41,655 nt of DNA from a bacterium (lineage in GTDB: Bacteria > Pseudomonadota > Alphaproteobacteria > Rhizobiales > Aestuariivirgaceae): assembly GCA_022842165.1 (NCBI GenBank), contig JALHQC010000038.1:1-41655 (forward strand). Direction: 5' to 3'. Shown one piece after another: positions 24,270-35,222 of this stretch. The stretch's first letter is position 1. Every line of letters starts with the position of its first letter. The notes beneath the pieces were generated by a model. That model ran no database searches and was not told where the DNA came from. It saw only the letters and a list, made by a program, of their open reading frames with translations. The position numbers were made by a program, and so were the translations under genes.

Positions 24270-24674
24270 TTAGTGGACGGGCGCCGTGGCGTAGGAGCCT
24301 TCGGGCTCGATCAGCCCGATGATGGCGCCGGTCGGATCGGTGACGACCGAGAGCTTGCCGACGCCGGGAAGCCGGAAGGCCGCCCGCAGGATATCGCCGC
24401 CCGCCGCTTCCGCCTTGATTTGCGCGTCAAGAATGTCGTTCACCGCAAGATATGTCATCCAGTGGGAAGGGATGCCCTGGAAGTCCGGCTCGGTCAGCTG
24501 GAAGATACCGCCCACGGCGCGGCCGTCCTTGTGGGCCACCCAGTAGCGGGCGCCGTCGGGCAGGGCGGTCGGCTGGAAGTCCCAGCCCAGCGTGGCATTG
24601 TAGAAATGCCGTGCCTGCTCGGGTTCCCAGGTATTCAGTTCGTGCCACCAGACCTTGAGCGGTGTGGACATCAT
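24270..24674 (-). CDS. VOC-family (glyoxalase/bleomycin resistance-like) protein
   Basis: A 134-residue protein of two VOC-type beta-alpha-beta-beta-beta halves: KVWWHELNTWEPEQARHFY and TYLAVNDILDAQIKAEAAGG. The final strand TDPTGAIIGLIEPEG is typical, with the metal-site Glu in the last strand. The substrate is unknown; many such proteins are annotated as putative glyoxalases. GGGGGAG precedes ATGATG, so the start is 24674 or 24671. It is divergent from the ribosomal operon. Confidence 0.88.
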   Translation of the reverse strand: MMSTPLKVWWHELNTWEPEQARHFYNATLGWDFQPTALPDGARYWVAHKDGRAVGGIFQLTEPDFQGIPSHWMTYLAVNDILDAQIKAEAAGGDILRAAFRLPGVGKLSVVTDPTGAIIGLIEPEGSYATAPVH

Positions 24675-24895
24675 GCGATTCTCCCCCTTGTTCGGGCTAA
24701 GTGTGGTTAGAGTCGCCGTCGCGCCGGAGATTCACGCGCAACATCGGCGCGGATGTGGCGGGATTCGGAACAATTGTGGCCGATCCGCGCCTTGCGCCGC
24801 CGATTCTCTTGTGCGATGCACCATACGGTCGCATTCGGGATGGCATCGCTGATGAAAACCCGCGAAATCAGGACGATAATCCGCGATTTTTGGGG
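24675..24895. other. Gene-free stretch upstream of the str promoter
   Basis: I see no gene, repeat or RNA structure here. The stretch separates the divergent VOC gene from the promoter of rpsL. No rpoC is present upstream of rpsL. Confidence 0.5.
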
Positions 24896-24924
24896 TTGAC
24901 GCCGCCAGTTCACCCCTGTAGATA
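24896..24924 (+). promoter_or_regulatory. Sigma-70 promoter of the str operon
   Basis: TTGACG at 24896-24901, a 17-bp spacer, and TAGATA at 24919-24924. Transcription would start near 24931, giving a leader of about 205 bases before rpsL. The leader includes GATCC/GGATC arms near 25066-25083 but no structure I can name. Confidence 0.8.
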
Positions 24925-25136
24925 CCCTCTCGCTTTCTGGCGGCAGGCAGTCGGTGCTACGCGCTCCGAAACGTTGCGAGGAAAGCGAAGAAGGAACATC
25001 TGAGGTCAAGACCCTCCGGGAACACTGCTGGTCCCTGGGTCCTCTGGTTTTGGAGCACTGCGCGATCCATGAGCCCGGATCACGTCGGTGTTTTTGTTTA
25101 TGTGCAATCGGGTTCGAAGGTAGAGACAAGGCCACA

Positions 25137-25508
25137 ATGCCGACGATCAACCAGCTCATTCGCAAGCCCCGCCAGGCGCCGACGTACCGCAACAAGGTAC
25201 CCGCCATGCAGGCATGCCCCCAGAAGCGCGGCGTTTGCACGCGCGTCTACACCACCACCCCGAAGAAGCCGAACTCGGCGCTCCGCAAGGTGGCCAAGGT
25301 TCGTCTCACCAACGGTTTCGAAGTGGTGAGCTACATCCCGGGTGAAGGTCATAACCTTCAGGAACACTCGGTTGTCATGATCCGCGGCGGCCGTGTGAAG
25401 GATCTTCCCGGTGTCCGTTACCACATCATTCGCGGCGTGCTCGATACCCAGGGCATCGTCAAGCGCCGCCAGCGCCGGTCGAAGTACGGCGCGAAGCGTC
25501 CGAAATAA
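25137..25508 (+). CDS. rpsL: 30S ribosomal protein S12
   Basis: A 123-residue decoding-centre protein of the small subunit. The start is at 25137 ([12 protein letters not shown]); the longer frame to 24954 runs through the leader. The lysines in [14 protein letters not shown] and [13 protein letters not shown], where streptomycin resistance changes occur in other bacteria, are wild type. First gene of the str operon, 19 bp before rpsG. Confidence 0.98.
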   Translation: MPTINQLIRKPRQAPTYRNKVPAMQACPQKRGVCTRVYTTTPKKPNSALRKVAKVRLTNGFEVVSYIPGEGHNLQEHSVVMIRGGRVKDLPGVRYHIIRGVLDTQGIVKRRQRRSKYGAKRPK

Positions 25509-25524
25509 GAGCGGGGAGACTTAA

Positions 25525-25998
<474 letters not shown>

Positions 25999-26019
25999 GA
26001 GATACAGGAATAAAAGATT

Positions 26020-28092
26020 ATGGCCCGCCAACACGCCATCGAGGATTATCGTAACTTCGGCATCATGGCTCACATCGATGCCGGCAAGACGACCACGACC
26101 GAGCGTATCCTCTATTACACCGGCAAGAGCCACAAGATCGGCGAAGTGCACGACGGTGCTGCCACCATGGATTTCATGGAGCAGGAGCAGGAGCGTGGCA
26201 TCACGATCACCTCTGCCGCTACTACCGCTTACTGGAACGGTAAGCGCATGAACATCATCGACACCCCCGGCCACGTCGACTTCACCATCGAAGTCGAGCG
26301 TTCGCTGCGTGTGCTCGATGGCGCCGTTTGCGTGCTCGACTCGAACCAGGGCGTCGAGCCCCAGACCGAGACCGTGTGGCGCCAGGGCGACAAGTACAAT
26401 GTTCCGCGCATCGTGTTCTGCAACAAGATGGACAAGACGGGCGCCAGCTTCGAACAGTGCATCAAGGACATCAAGGAACGCCTCGGTGCACGTCCCGTTC
26501 CGATCCAGCTGCCGATCGGCTCTGAAGTGGACTTCAAGGGCATCATCGACCTCGTCCGCATGAAGGCGGTCGTCTGGGAGAATGAAGCTCTCGGTGCGAA
26601 CTATCATGACGAAGAGATTCCGGCCGATCTTCTCGACCAGGCTGTTCAGGCCCGTGCCGACATGGTTGAGGCCTGCGCCGAACTCGACGACCAGGCCATG
26701 GACGATTACCTGAATGGCAAGGAACTCGATATCCCGACCATCAAGAAGCTGCTGCGCAAGGCGGTGCTGACCGGCGCCTTCTTCCCGGTGCTCTGTGGAT
26801 CGGCCTTCAAGAACAAGGGCGTCCAGCCGCTGCTCGACGCGGTTGTCGATTACCTGCCTTCGCCGCTCGACCGCCCGCCGATCAAGGGCATCGACGTCAA
26901 GACCGGCGAAGAAACTGTGCGGATTTCTTCCGACACCGAGCCGCTGTCGCTGCTGGCCTTCAAGCTCATGGATGACCAGTACGGCATCCTGACCTTCTGC
27001 CGCATCTACTCCGGCACGCTGCACAAGGGCATCGCTCTTCTGAACTCCACCCGCGACAAGACCGAGCGCGTCGGCCGCATGGTTCTCATGCACGCCAACA
27101 ACCGCGAGGAAATTGCTGAAGCCCACGCTGGCGACATCGTCGCTCTCGTCGGCCTCAAGGAATCGCGCACCGGTGACACGCTCTGCGATCCGGCGAAGCC
27201 CGTCATCCTCGAGAAGATGGAATTCCCGGAACCCGTCATCGAAATGAAAGTTGAGCCCAAGACCAAGGCCGACCAGGAAAAGATGGCTGTGGCGCTTTAC
27301 AAGCTCGCTGCTGAAGATCCGTCCTTCCGCGTTTCGACCGACTCCGAGTCCGGCGAAACCATTATCAAGGGCATGGGCGAACTCCATCTCGACATCAAGG
27401 TCGACATTCTGAAGCGCACCCACAAGGTCGAGGTTCAGGTTGGCGCACCGCAGGTCGCCTATCGCGAGACGATCACGCGCAAGACCGAAGTCGATTACAC
27501 CCACAAGAAGCAGACCGGCGGTACGGGCCAGTTCGCCCGCGTCATCCTCGAAGTCGAGCCCAACGAAAAGGGTGCAGGCTACGAGTTCGAAAGCAAGATC
27601 GTCGGCGGCACGGTGCCCAAGGAATATATCCCGGGTGTCGAAAAGGGTCTCAACTCGGTGATGAACTCCGGTATTCTTGCCGGCTTCCCCATCGTCGATG
27701 TGAAGATCGCTCTGACGGACGGCGCCTACCATGAAGTCGACTCCTCCGCGATCGCCTTCGAAATCGCCTCCCGCATGGCGCTCCGCGAGGCCCTTCAGAA
27801 GGCTGGTGCGGTTCTCCTCGAGCCGATCATGAAGGTCGAAGTGACCACCCCTGAGGACTTCCTCGGCGGCGTCATCGGCGACCTGAACTCACGCCGTGGG
27901 CAGATCATGGGCACCTCGATGCGCGGCAACGCGCAGATCGTCAATGCCATGGTGCCGCTCGCCAACATGTTCGGCTACATCAACACGCTGCGTTCGATGA
28001 GCCAGGGCCGCGCGAGCTACACCATGCAGTTCGATCACTACGCGCAGGTCCCTACAGCGGTGGCCCAGGAAGTCCAGAAGAAGTACGCATGA
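26020..28092 (+). CDS. fusA: Elongation factor G
   Basis: A 690-residue translational GTPase that drives translocation and, with RRF, ribosome recycling. G1 AHIDAGKT lies at 17-24, followed by the RGITI switch, DTPGHVDF, and [13 protein letters not shown]. Domain IV and V blocks include YRETITRK and [16 protein letters not shown]. The length fits canonical EF-G1. It follows rpsG by 21 bp and precedes tuf by 75 bp. Confidence 0.98.
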   Translation: MARQHAIEDYRNFGIMAHIDAGKTTTTERILYYTGKSHKIGEVHDGAATMDFMEQEQERGITITSAATTAYWNGKRMNIIDTPGHVDFTIEVERSLRVLDGAVCVLDSNQGVEPQTETVWRQGDKYNVPRIVFCNKMDKTGASFEQCIKDIKERLGARPVPIQLPIGSEVDFKGIIDLVRMKAVVWENEALGANYHDEEIPADLLDQAVQARADMVEACAELDDQAMDDYLNGKELDIPTIKKLLRKAVLTGAFFPVLCGSAFKNKGVQPLLDAVVDYLPSPLDRPPIKGIDVKTGEETVRISSDTEPLSLLAFKLMDDQYGILTFCRIYSGTLHKGIALLNSTRDKTERVGRMVLMHANNREEIAEAHAGDIVALVGLKESRTGDTLCDPAKPVILEKMEFPEPVIEMKVEPKTKADQEKMAVALYKLAAEDPSFRVSTDSESGETIIKGMGELHLDIKVDILKRTHKVEVQVGAPQVAYRETITRKTEVDYTHKKQTGGTGQFARVILEVEPNEKGAGYEFESKIVGGTVPKEYIPGVEKGLNSVMNSGILAGFPIVDVKIALTDGAYHEVDSSAIAFEIASRMALREALQKAGAVLLEPIMKVEVTTPEDFLGGVIGDLNSRRGQIMGTSMRGNAQIVNAMVPLANMFGYINTLRSMSQGRASYTMQFDHYAQVPTAVAQEVQKKYA

Positions 28093-28167
28093 GGCTACAA
28101 CTTCCTGCACCACCTCTGAAAAGCGCAATTGGTAAGACAGTTTAAAGATTAGATACGGAGATATCCG

Positions 28168-29358
28168 ATGGGCAAAGAGAAATTCAACCGCGACAAGCCG
28201 CATTGCAACATTGGCACGATTGGCCATGTTGACCATGGCAAGACGTCGCTGACGGCGGCGATCACCAAGGTTCTGGCGGAATCGGGCGGCGCGACGTTCA
28301 CGGCGTATGACCAGATCGACAAGGCGCCCGAGGAGCGGGCCCGCGGCATCACCATCAACACGGCCCACGTCGAGTATCAGACCAAGGCCCGCCACTATGC
28401 CCACGTCGACTGCCCGGGGCATGCGGACTATGTGAAGAACATGATCACCGGTGCCGCCCAGATGGACGGCGCGATCCTGGTCGTCTCGGCGGCTGACGGC
28501 CCGATGCCGCAGACGCGGGAACACATCCTGCTGGCCCGCCAGGTTGGCGTTCCGGCACTCGTGGTGTTCATGAACAAGGTCGACATGGTCGACGATCCGG
28601 AACTCCTGGACCTCGTCGAGATGGAAGTGCGCGAGCTCCTGAGCTCGTATCAGTTCCCGGGCGATGACATTCCGATCATCCGCGGCTCGGCGCTGTGTGC
28701 CTTGAACAACACCAACCCCGAGATCGGCCATGACGCGGTTCTGAAGCTGATGGCGGCGGTTGACGAATATATCCCGCAGCCGGAGCGTCCGAAGGATCTG
28801 CCCTTCCTGATGCCGATCGAGGACGTGTTCTCGATCTCGGGCCGCGGCACGGTTGTGACGGGACGCGTCGAGCGCGGCATCGTCAAGGTTGGCGAGGAAG
28901 TCGAGATCGTCGGCATCCGCGACACCCAGAAGACGACGGTGACCGGCATCGAGATGTTCAGGAAGCTCCTGGATACGGGTGAGGCTGGCGACAACGTCGG
29001 CGCGCTGCTGCGCGGCATTGATCGTGAAGGCGTTGAGCGCGGCCAGGTGCTGTGCAAGCCCGGCACGGTGAAGCCGCACAAGAAGTTCAAGGCGGAAGCC
29101 TATATCCTGACCAAGGAAGAGGGTGGCCGTCATACGCCGTTCTTTGCCAATTACCGTCCGCAGTTCTACTTCCGCACGACGGATGTGACGGGTGTGGTGA
29201 CGCTGCCGGAGGGCACGGAAATGGTGATGCCTGGCGACAACATCTCGTTCGACGTCGAGCTGATCACGCCGATCGCCATGGAAGAGAAGCTGCGCTTTGC
29301 GATCCGTGAAGGCGGCCGTACCGTCGGTGCCGGCGTCGTCGCCAAGATCACGGATTAA
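28168..29358 (+). CDS. tuf: Elongation factor Tu
   Basis: A 396-residue GTPase that delivers aminoacyl-tRNA. G1 GHVDHGKT lies at 19-26, followed by [25 protein letters not shown], and NKVDMVDD. The C-terminal barrel ends in [22 protein letters not shown] precedes the start. Codon choice looks different from fusA (more ACG, GCG and CTG), which could reflect gene conversion with a second tuf copy elsewhere; a second copy is not visible here. Confidence 0.98.
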   Translation: MGKEKFNRDKPHCNIGTIGHVDHGKTSLTAAITKVLAESGGATFTAYDQIDKAPEERARGITINTAHVEYQTKARHYAHVDCPGHADYVKNMITGAAQMDGAILVVSAADGPMPQTREHILLARQVGVPALVVFMNKVDMVDDPELLDLVEMEVRELLSSYQFPGDDIPIIRGSALCALNNTNPEIGHDAVLKLMAAVDEYIPQPERPKDLPFLMPIEDVFSISGRGTVVTGRVERGIVKVGEEVEIVGIRDTQKTTVTGIEMFRKLLDTGEAGDNVGALLRGIDREGVERGQVLCKPGTVKPHKKFKAEAYILTKEEGGRHTPFFANYRPQFYFRTTDVTGVVTLPEGTEMVMPGDNISFDVELITPIAMEEKLRFAIREGGRTVGAGVVAKITD

Positions 29359-29372
29359 GGGCAGGTCAGATA

Positions 29373-29681
29373 ATGCAACGCCAGAACATCCGCATCCGTC
29401 TCAAGGCTTTTGACCATCGTATCCTCGATGCGTCGACCAAGGAGATCGTGAATACGGCAAAGCGCACGGGCGCACAAATTCGTGGTCCCGTGCCGCTTCC
29501 CACCCGCATCGAGCGTTTCACCGTGAACCGTTCGCCGCATGTGGACAAGAAGAGCCGCGAGCAGTTCGAAATGCGGACCCACCGCCGTCTGCTCGACATC
29601 GTTGATCCGACCCCGCAGACCGTCGATGCTTTGATGAAGCTCGATCTGGCCGCTGGTGTCGATGTTGAAATCAAGCTCTGA
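29373..29681 (+). CDS. rpsJ: 30S ribosomal protein S10
   Basis: A 102-residue small-subunit head protein, also the NusE transcription antitermination factor. [16 protein letters not shown] and [23 protein letters not shown] are family blocks. It starts only 14 bp after tuf with AGGTCAG upstream. The S10 operon therefore continues from the str operon with no separate promoter that I can see. Confidence 0.98.
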   Translation: MQRQNIRIRLKAFDHRILDASTKEIVNTAKRTGAQIRGPVPLPTRIERFTVNRSPHVDKKSREQFEMRTHRRLLDIVDPTPQTVDALMKLDLAAGVDVEIKL

Positions 29682-29707
29682 ACTTAGAGCTTTCGAGGAG
29701 TGAAGCG

Positions 29708-30412
29708 ATGCGTTCTGGTCTCATCGCACAGAAGCTGGGCATGACCCGCATCTACACGGACGAGGGAACGGTTGTTCCCGTGACCGTGTTGAAGGTCGAT
29801 AACTGTCAGGTCGTCTCGCAGAAGACGAACGACAAGGACGGTTATACTGCTCTGCAGCTTGGTGCTGGCATACCGAAGATCAAGCGGCTGACGAAGGCCG
29901 ACCGCGGCCACTTTGCTGCGGCCAAGGTCGAGCCGAAGCGGAAGCTCAAGGAGTTCCGCGTGTCTCCTGACAACGTGATCCCGGTTGGTGCCGAGATTAC
30001 GGTCGATCATTTCGTCGCCGGCCAGTTCGTCGACGTGACCGCCACATCGACCGGCAAGGGCTTCGCCGGCGGCATGAAGCGCTGGAACTTCGCAGGGCTT
30101 CGCGCCACGCACGGCGTGTCGGTCAGCCACCGTTCCATCGGTTCGACCGGTAACCGTCAGGATCCCGGCAAGGTGTTCAAGGGCAAGAAGATGCCTGGGC
30201 ACCTTGGTGCGGAGACCGTGACCACGCAGAACATCGTTGTGGTCAAGACCGATACCGGCCGTGGCCTGATCATGGTCCGGGGCTCGGTTCCGGGCGTCAA
30301 GGGTGCGTGGGTGTCCGTGCGCGATGCGGTGAAGCGCAAGCTTCCCGACAGCGCTCCGAAGCCCGGCGCGTTCAAGATGTCGGAAGCCGCTCAGGCTCCG
30401 GCAGCAGAGTAA
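29708..30412 (+). CDS. rplC: 50S ribosomal protein L3
   Basis: A 234-residue large-subunit assembly protein that reaches toward the peptidyl transferase centre. [16 protein letters not shown] and [21 protein letters not shown] (the loop near the catalytic centre) are present. An Ala/Pro-rich C-terminal tail extends beyond the E. coli length (209). GAGGAGTGAAGCG is an extensive ribosome site. Confidence 0.97.
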   Translation: MRSGLIAQKLGMTRIYTDEGTVVPVTVLKVDNCQVVSQKTNDKDGYTALQLGAGIPKIKRLTKADRGHFAAAKVEPKRKLKEFRVSPDNVIPVGAEITVDHFVAGQFVDVTATSTGKGFAGGMKRWNFAGLRATHGVSVSHRSIGSTGNRQDPGKVFKGKKMPGHLGAETVTTQNIVVVKTDTGRGLIMVRGSVPGVKGAWVSVRDAVKRKLPDSAPKPGAFKMSEAAQAPAAE

Positions 30413-30424
30413 GGGTTGACGGAT

Positions 30425-31042
30425 ATGAAAGCCGACATTCACACCATCGAGGCGAAGACGGCCGGCAGCATCGAGCTTGCCGACCACATCTTCGGGCTTG
30501 AGCCGCGCAGTGATCTCATTCACCGCGTCATCCAGTGGCAGCTGAACAAGCGCCAGCAGGGCACGCACCAGGCGAAGTCGCGCGGCGAGATTTCCCGCAC
30601 GACCAAGAAGCTCGGCCCCCAGAAGGGTTCGGGCGGCGCCCGTCACGGTTCGCGCAAGTCCGGCATCTTCGTCGGCGGCGGCAAGGCCTTCGGTCCGCGT
30701 TCGCGCAGCCACGAAACGTCGCTGAACAAGAAGATCCGCGCGCTTGGCCTCCGCCACGCCATCTCGAGCAAGGTCAAGGCCTCGTCCCTGATCATCCTCG
30801 ACAAGGCCGATGCCGACGGCAAGACCAAGACATTGGTCAAGGCCTTCGAGCAGCTGGGTCTCGTCAACGCGCTCATCATCGACGGCGCCGCCGTGAACGA
30901 TGGTTTCGCCAAGGCCGCGCGCAACATTCCGAACATCGACGTGCTGCCCATCCAGGGCATCAACGTCTATGACATCCTTCGCCGCAAGAAGCTGGTTCTC
31001 ACCAAGGCGGCCGTTGAAGCGCTGGAGGCGCGGTTCAAGTGA
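30425..31042 (+). CDS. rplD: 50S ribosomal protein L4
   Basis: A 205-residue large-subunit protein lining the exit tunnel. The loop reads [19 protein letters not shown]. The ATG at 30425 ([12 protein letters not shown]) is chosen over the upstream TTG at 30416, which would add three residues. In E. coli L4 represses the S10 operon through the rpsJ leader; the matching leader is absent here. It overlaps rplW by 4 bp. Confidence 0.97.
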   Translation: MKADIHTIEAKTAGSIELADHIFGLEPRSDLIHRVIQWQLNKRQQGTHQAKSRGEISRTTKKLGPQKGSGGARHGSRKSGIFVGGGKAFGPRSRSHETSLNKKIRALGLRHAISSKVKASSLIILDKADADGKTKTLVKAFEQLGLVNALIIDGAAVNDGFAKAARNIPNIDVLPIQGINVYDILRRKKLVLTKAAVEALEARFK

Positions 31043-31332
31043 CAAAGGAACATTACTACGACATCATCAAGAGCCCGGCGATCACCGAAAAGGGAACGCT
31101 GGTCTCCGAACACAACCAGATCGTCTTCAACGTGGCGCGCACCGCCACGAAGCCCGAGATCAAGAAGGCCGTCGAAGGCCTGTTTGGCGTCAAGGTGAAG
31201 GCCGTCAACACGCTCGTCCGCAAAGGCAAGAAGCGCCGTTTCAAGGGCCAGGTGGCCTTGCTGAGCGACGTGAAGAAAGCCTATGTGACCCTCGAAGAGG
31301 GCCAGCGGCTTGATGTGACGACCGGCCTCTGA
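31039..31332 (+). CDS. rplW: 50S ribosomal protein L23
   Basis: A 97-residue protein at the tunnel exit, docking site for trigger factor and SRP. It begins at a GTG within the GTGA overlap with rplD. The core [14 protein letters not shown] and [15 protein letters not shown] matches the family. Confidence 0.97.
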   Translation: MTKEHYYDIIKSPAITEKGTLVSEHNQIVFNVARTATKPEIKKAVEGLFGVKVKAVNTLVRKGKKRRFKGQVALLSDVKKAYVTLEEGQRLDVTTGL

Positions 31333-31348
31333 GTGGTGAGATAGAACA

Positions 31349-32179
31349 ATGGCACTCAAGACATTCAATCCAACCAGCGCCGGCCGCCGCCACCTCGTTC
31401 AGGTGGACCGCAGCCAGCTTTGGAAGGGCAAGCCCGTCAAGGGCCTGACCGAAGGCATCCACAACAAGGGTGGCCGTGGCAACACCGGCCGCGTGACGAC
31501 ACGCGGGCAGGGTGGCGCGCACAAGAAGTCCTACCGTCTGGTTGACTTCCGCCGCACCAAGCACGATGTCCCGGCAGTGGTCGAGCGGCTCGAATACGAT
31601 CCGAACCGCACCGCCTTCATCGCCCTGATCAAGTATCAGGACGGCGAACTCTCCTACATCCTCGCGCCGCAGCGCCTCGCCGTTGGTGACACTGTCATCG
31701 CCGGCAAGTCGGTGGACGTGAAGCCCGGCAATGCGATGCCCCTGGGCGCGATCCCGGTGGGCACCATCGTCCACAACATCGAGACGAAGCCCGGCAAGGG
31801 CGGTTCGCTCGCCCGCGCCGCCGGCACCTACGCCATGGTCGCCGGACGCGATCAGGGCTTCGTGCTCCTGAAGCTGAAGTCGGGTGAAACCCGCATGGTC
31901 GACTCGACCTGCCTCGCCAGCGTTGGCGCGGTGTCGAACCCCGACCACATGAACGAAGTGATCGGTAAGGCCGGCCGCACCCGCTGGATGGGCTGGCGCC
32001 CGATCTCGCGCGGTATCGCCCGCAACCCGGTCGACCACCCGAACGGCGGCCGTACTAACGGCGGCAAGCACTGGGCCACACCCTGGGGCAAGCCGACGAA
32101 GGGTTCGAAGACCCGCAGCAACAAGCGCACGAACAAATTCATCGTGCGCAGCCGTCATGACCGCAAGAAGTCGCAGTAA
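31349..32179 (+). CDS. rplB: 50S ribosomal protein L2
   Basis: A 276-residue large-subunit core protein needed for subunit joining and peptidyl transfer. [17 protein letters not shown], the RNA-binding [20 protein letters not shown] region, and the C-terminal [16 protein letters not shown] with the conserved histidine are present. It follows rplW by 16 bp. Confidence 0.98.
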   Translation: MALKTFNPTSAGRRHLVQVDRSQLWKGKPVKGLTEGIHNKGGRGNTGRVTTRGQGGAHKKSYRLVDFRRTKHDVPAVVERLEYDPNRTAFIALIKYQDGELSYILAPQRLAVGDTVIAGKSVDVKPGNAMPLGAIPVGTIVHNIETKPGKGGSLARAAGTYAMVAGRDQGFVLLKLKSGETRMVDSTCLASVGAVSNPDHMNEVIGKAGRTRWMGWRPISRGIARNPVDHPNGGRTNGGKHWATPWGKPTKGSKTRSNKRTNKFIVRSRHDRKKSQ

Positions 32180-32189
32180 GAGGTAGACC

Positions 32190-32471
32190 GTGACACGCTC
32201 TGTATGGAAAGGCCCGTTTGTAGACGGGTACCTCCTGAAAAAGGCGGATGCCGTTCGCGGCGCTGGTGGCCGTACGCAGGCCATCAAGACGTGGAGCCGC
32301 CGCTCCACCATCCTGCCGCAGTTTGTTGGCCTGACATTCCAGGTCCACAACGGCCAGAAGTTCATCCCCGTTCTCGTCTCGGAAGAGATGGTCGGTCACA
32401 AGCTCGGCGAGTTCTCGCCGACGCGGACCTTCCATGGCCACTCCGCCGGCGACAAGAAGGGAGGCAAATAA
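32190..32471 (+). CDS. rpsS: 30S ribosomal protein S19
   Basis: A 93-residue small-subunit head protein that partners S13. It has a GTG start ([16 protein letters not shown]) preceded by AAGAGGTAGACC. Blocks [17 protein letters not shown] and [13 protein letters not shown] are present. It lies 3 bp before rplV. Confidence 0.97.
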   Translation: MTRSVWKGPFVDGYLLKKADAVRGAGGRTQAIKTWSRRSTILPQFVGLTFQVHNGQKFIPVLVSEEMVGHKLGEFSPTRTFHGHSAGDKKGGK

Positions 32472-32474
32472 GCC

Positions 32475-32864
32475 ATGAGCAAGAAAGCTCGCCCGCGCGC
32501 CCTGCCGGAGAATGAAGCGAAGGCCGTAACCCGGTCGATCCGCATCAGCCCGAGGAAGCTCAATGATGTGGCGTCCGAAATCCGCGGCATGAAGGTGGAC
32601 AAGGCTCTGGCCTATCTCACCTTCTCGCGCCGCCGCATCGCCAAGGACGTCAAGAAGACGCTCGAATCCGCGATCGCCAATGCCGAGAACAACCACGATC
32701 TCGACATCAACGCGCTGGTCGTCTCCCAGGCCTGGGTCGGCAAGAACCTGGTCATGAAGCGCTGGATGCCCAATGCCCGCGGCCGCGTCGGTCACATCGA
32801 AAAGTTCTTCAGCGAACTGACGATCATCGTTCGCGAAGTGCGTGAAGAGAAGGAAGCTGCCTGA
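32475..32864 (+). CDS. rplV: 50S ribosomal protein L22
   Basis: A 129-residue tunnel protein whose beta hairpin lies near the macrolide site. [19 protein letters not shown], the loop [18 protein letters not shown] and a typical C-terminal strand are present. The stop shares one base with the rpsC start (TGATG). Confidence 0.97.
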   Translation: MSKKARPRALPENEAKAVTRSIRISPRKLNDVASEIRGMKVDKALAYLTFSRRRIAKDVKKTLESAIANAENNHDLDINALVVSQAWVGKNLVMKRWMPNARGRVGHIEKFFSELTIIVREVREEKEAA

Positions 32865-33580
32865 TGGGTCAGAAAGTAAATCCGATTGGTCTGCGCCTCG
32901 GCATCAACCGCACCTGGGATTCGCGTTGGTTCGCCAACAGCCGCGAGTATGGCAAGCTCCTCCATGAGGACATGGCTATCCGCGAGTACCTGAAGAAGGA
33001 ACTGAAGCAGGCCGGCGTCTCGAAGATCCTGATCGAGCGTCCCCACCGCAAGTGCCGCGTCACCATCTATTCGGCGCGTCCGGGTGTGGTCATCGGCAAG
33101 AAGGGCGCTGACATCGAAAAGCTGCGCCGCAAGGTGCAGGACATGACGGGCTCGGAAGTTCACCTCAACATCGTTGAAGTGCGGAAGCCCGAAGTCGATG
33201 CAGCGCTGGTAGCAGAGAACATTTCCCAGCAGCTCGAGCGCCGCGTGGCTTTCCGCCGGGCGATGAAGCGCGCCGTGCAGTCTGCCCAGCGCATGGGTGC
33301 TGAAGGCATCAAGATCACCTGCTCGGGCCGTTTGGGCGGCGCTGAAATCGCCCGTACCGAATGGTACCGCGAAGGCCGCGTTCCGCTGCACACGCTGCGC
33401 GCGGATGTGGACTACGGCACGTCGACTGCCTTCACGACCTACGGCACCAACGGTGTGAAGGTCTGGATCTTCAAGGGCGAAATCCTTGAGCACGATCCGA
33501 TGGCGCAGGACAAGCGCATGAATGAGCCGCAGGATTCCGGTTCGCGTGGCGGTGGCCGCCGCGACCGCGACGCGGCTTGA
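32864..33580 (+). CDS. rpsC: 30S ribosomal protein S3
   Basis: A 238-residue small-subunit protein at the mRNA entry channel with helicase activity. The KH domain carries [14 protein letters not shown], and the C-terminal domain has [19 protein letters not shown]. The acidic/basic tail ([12 protein letters not shown]) is short and variable. It starts in a one-base overlap with rplV. Confidence 0.98.
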   Translation: MGQKVNPIGLRLGINRTWDSRWFANSREYGKLLHEDMAIREYLKKELKQAGVSKILIERPHRKCRVTIYSARPGVVIGKKGADIEKLRRKVQDMTGSEVHLNIVEVRKPEVDAALVAENISQQLERRVAFRRAMKRAVQSAQRMGAEGIKITCSGRLGGAEIARTEWYREGRVPLHTLRADVDYGTSTAFTTYGTNGVKVWIFKGEILEHDPMAQDKRMNEPQDSGSRGGGRRDRDAA

Positions 33581-33599
33581 GGTTTGAGGGTTAGCGAAA

Positions 33600-34013
33600 A
33601 TGCTGCAACCGAAAAAGACTAAGTACCGGAAGGCCTTCAAGGGCCGTATCCATGGCCGGGCGACCAGCTGTAACACGCTGGACTTCGGCGCCTTCGGCCT
33701 CAAGGCCGTCGAGCCCGATCGCCTGACCGCACGTCAGATCGAAGCGGCCCGCCGCGCCCTTGCCCGTGGCATGAAGCGCGCCGGCCGCATCTGGATCCGC
33801 GTATTCCCGGACGTTCCGGTGTCGAAGAAGCCGGCCGAAGTCCGCATGGGCTCCGGCAAGGGTTCGACCGAATACTGGGCCGCCCGTGTGAAGCCCGGCC
33901 GCGTGCTGTTCGAGATCGACGGCGTGCCGCGCGAGGTGGCCGAGGAGTCGCTGAACCTCGCTGCCGCCAAGCTGCCGATCAAGACGCGCTTCGTCGCGCG
34001 TCTGGGCGAGTAA
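33600..34013 (+). CDS. rplP: 50S ribosomal protein L16
   Basis: A 137-residue large-subunit protein near the tRNA A site. [19 protein letters not shown], the [18 protein letters not shown] loop and the conserved RVLFEIDGV strand are present. It is preceded by GAGGGTTAGCGAAA, 19 bp after rpsC. Confidence 0.98.
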   Translation: MLQPKKTKYRKAFKGRIHGRATSCNTLDFGAFGLKAVEPDRLTARQIEAARRALARGMKRAGRIWIRVFPDVPVSKKPAEVRMGSGKGSTEYWAARVKPGRVLFEIDGVPREVAEESLNLAAAKLPIKTRFVARLGE

Positions 34014-34026
34014 GAGAGTGACCGCC

Positions 34027-34221
34027 ATGAAGAACACAGATATTCGCGTTCTCACCAAGGACCAGGTGAAGGACGAAATCCTGAAGCTCAAGAAGGAGCA
34101 GTTCAACCTGCGCTTCCAGAGGGCGACCGGCCAGATTGAGAATACCGCGCGCATCCGTCAGATCCGCCGCGACATCGCCCGTCTCAAGACGGCGCAGTCG
34201 CAGCAGGCCGCCGCGAAGTAG
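34027..34221 (+). CDS. rpmC: 50S ribosomal protein L29
   Basis: A 64-residue two-helix protein at the tunnel exit. The ATG at 34027 ([14 protein letters not shown]) is chosen over the GTG at 34018, with AGAGAGTGA as its ribosome site. The signature [19 protein letters not shown] is present. Confidence 0.95.
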   Translation: MKNTDIRVLTKDQVKDEILKLKKEQFNLRFQRATGQIENTARIRQIRRDIARLKTAQSQQAAAK

Positions 34222-34232
34222 GAGAGAAGAAC

Positions 34233-34481
34233 ATGCCGAAGCGCATCCTCGAGGGCGTTGTAGTCAGCGACAAGAACGACAAGACGATCGTGGTCAAGGT
34301 GGAACGCCGCCTGCGCCATCCGGTTCTGAAGAAGACCGTTCGCCTGTCGAAGAAGTACCACGCCCACGACGAGACCAACCAGGCCAAGGCCGGTGATACC
34401 GTTCGGATTGAGGAGACGCGCCCGCTGTCGAAGCAGAAGCGCTGGACCCTCGTCGAAAAGGTCACCGCAGGCCAGGCCTAA
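34233..34481 (+). CDS. rpsQ: 30S ribosomal protein S17
   Basis: An 82-residue OB-fold protein, a primary 16S rRNA binder. [20 protein letters not shown] and [18 protein letters not shown] match the family. It follows rpmC by 11 bp with GGAGAGAAG upstream. A 46-bp gap to rplN follows. Confidence 0.97.
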   Translation: MPKRILEGVVVSDKNDKTIVVKVERRLRHPVLKKTVRLSKKYHAHDETNQAKAGDTVRIEETRPLSKQKRWTLVEKVTAGQA

Positions 34482-34527
34482 AGAGAAGAAGCGGGCCCAC
34501 AAGGTCCACGAGTGAACGGGTGATCAG

Positions 34528-34896
34528 ATGATCCAGCAAGAAACAAATCTCGATGTCGCGGACAACTCCGGTGCCCGCCGGGTTCAGTGCATCAAGGTGC
34601 TGGGCGGTTCGAAGCGGAAGTATGCCTCGGTTGGCGACGTCATTGTCGTGTCGATCAAGGAAGCCATTCCGCGCGGCCGCGTGAAGAAGGGTACTGTGAT
34701 GAAGGCCATCGTGGTCCGGACCGCCAAGGACATCCGCCGTGCGGATGGCTCGACGATCCGTTTCGACCGCAATGCCGCCGTGCTGATCAATGCCCAGGGC
34801 GAACCGGTCGGGACCCGTATTTTCGGACCTGTGCCGCGCGAACTCCGTGGCAAGAACCAGATGAAGATTATTTCGCTTGCACCGGAGGTGCTGTGA
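34528..34896 (+). CDS. rplN: 50S ribosomal protein L14
   Basis: A 122-residue intersubunit bridge protein and target of ribosome silencing factor Rsf[19 protein letters not shown], and [13 protein letters not shown] near the C-terminus, are typical. It is the usual first gene of the spc group, here with no separate promoter seen. It shares one base with rplX (TGATG). Confidence 0.98.
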   Translation: MIQQETNLDVADNSGARRVQCIKVLGGSKRKYASVGDVIVVSIKEAIPRGRVKKGTVMKAIVVRTAKDIRRADGSTIRFDRNAAVLINAQGEPVGTRIFGPVPRELRGKNQMKIISLAPEVL

Positions 34897-35222
34897 TGTC
34901 CGCAGCGAAGATGAAAATCAAGAAGGGTGACAAGGTTGTTGTCACCACCGGCAAGGACAAGGGCAAGTCGGGCGAAATCGTCCGCATGATCCCCACCGAG
35001 AACCGGGCCGTGGTGCGGGGCGTCAATCTCGCCAAGCGCCACACCAAGCAGACGGCCGGCCAGGAAGGCGGCATCGTCTCGAAGGAAATGCCGATCCATG
35101 TGTCGAACCTGGCTCTGCGCGACCCGAAGGACGGCAAGCCGACCCGCATTGGCTACAAGACTCTGGCTGACGGCAAGAAAGTGCGTGTCGCCAAGCGTTC
35201 GGGAGAAGTGATCGATGGCTAA
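34896..35222 (+). CDS. rplX: 50S ribosomal protein L24
   Basis: A 108-residue assembly initiator with an N-terminal KOW motif ([20 protein letters not shown]). The start at 34896 overlaps the rplN stop by one base; the longer frame to 34587 is a shadow of rplN. It overlaps rplE by 8 bp. Confidence 0.96.
   Translation: MSAAKMKIKKGDKVVVTTGKDKGKSGEIVRMIPTENRAVVRGVNLAKRHTKQTAGQEGGIVSKEMPIHVSNLALRDPKDGKPTRIGYKTLADGKKVRVAKRSGEVIDG

Noticed and set aside
28123-28158. Possible promoter upstream of tuf (TTGGTA, TAGATA)
   Set aside because: The spacer is 15 bp and the -10 overlaps the ribosome site region; tuf is more likely read from the upstream promoter.
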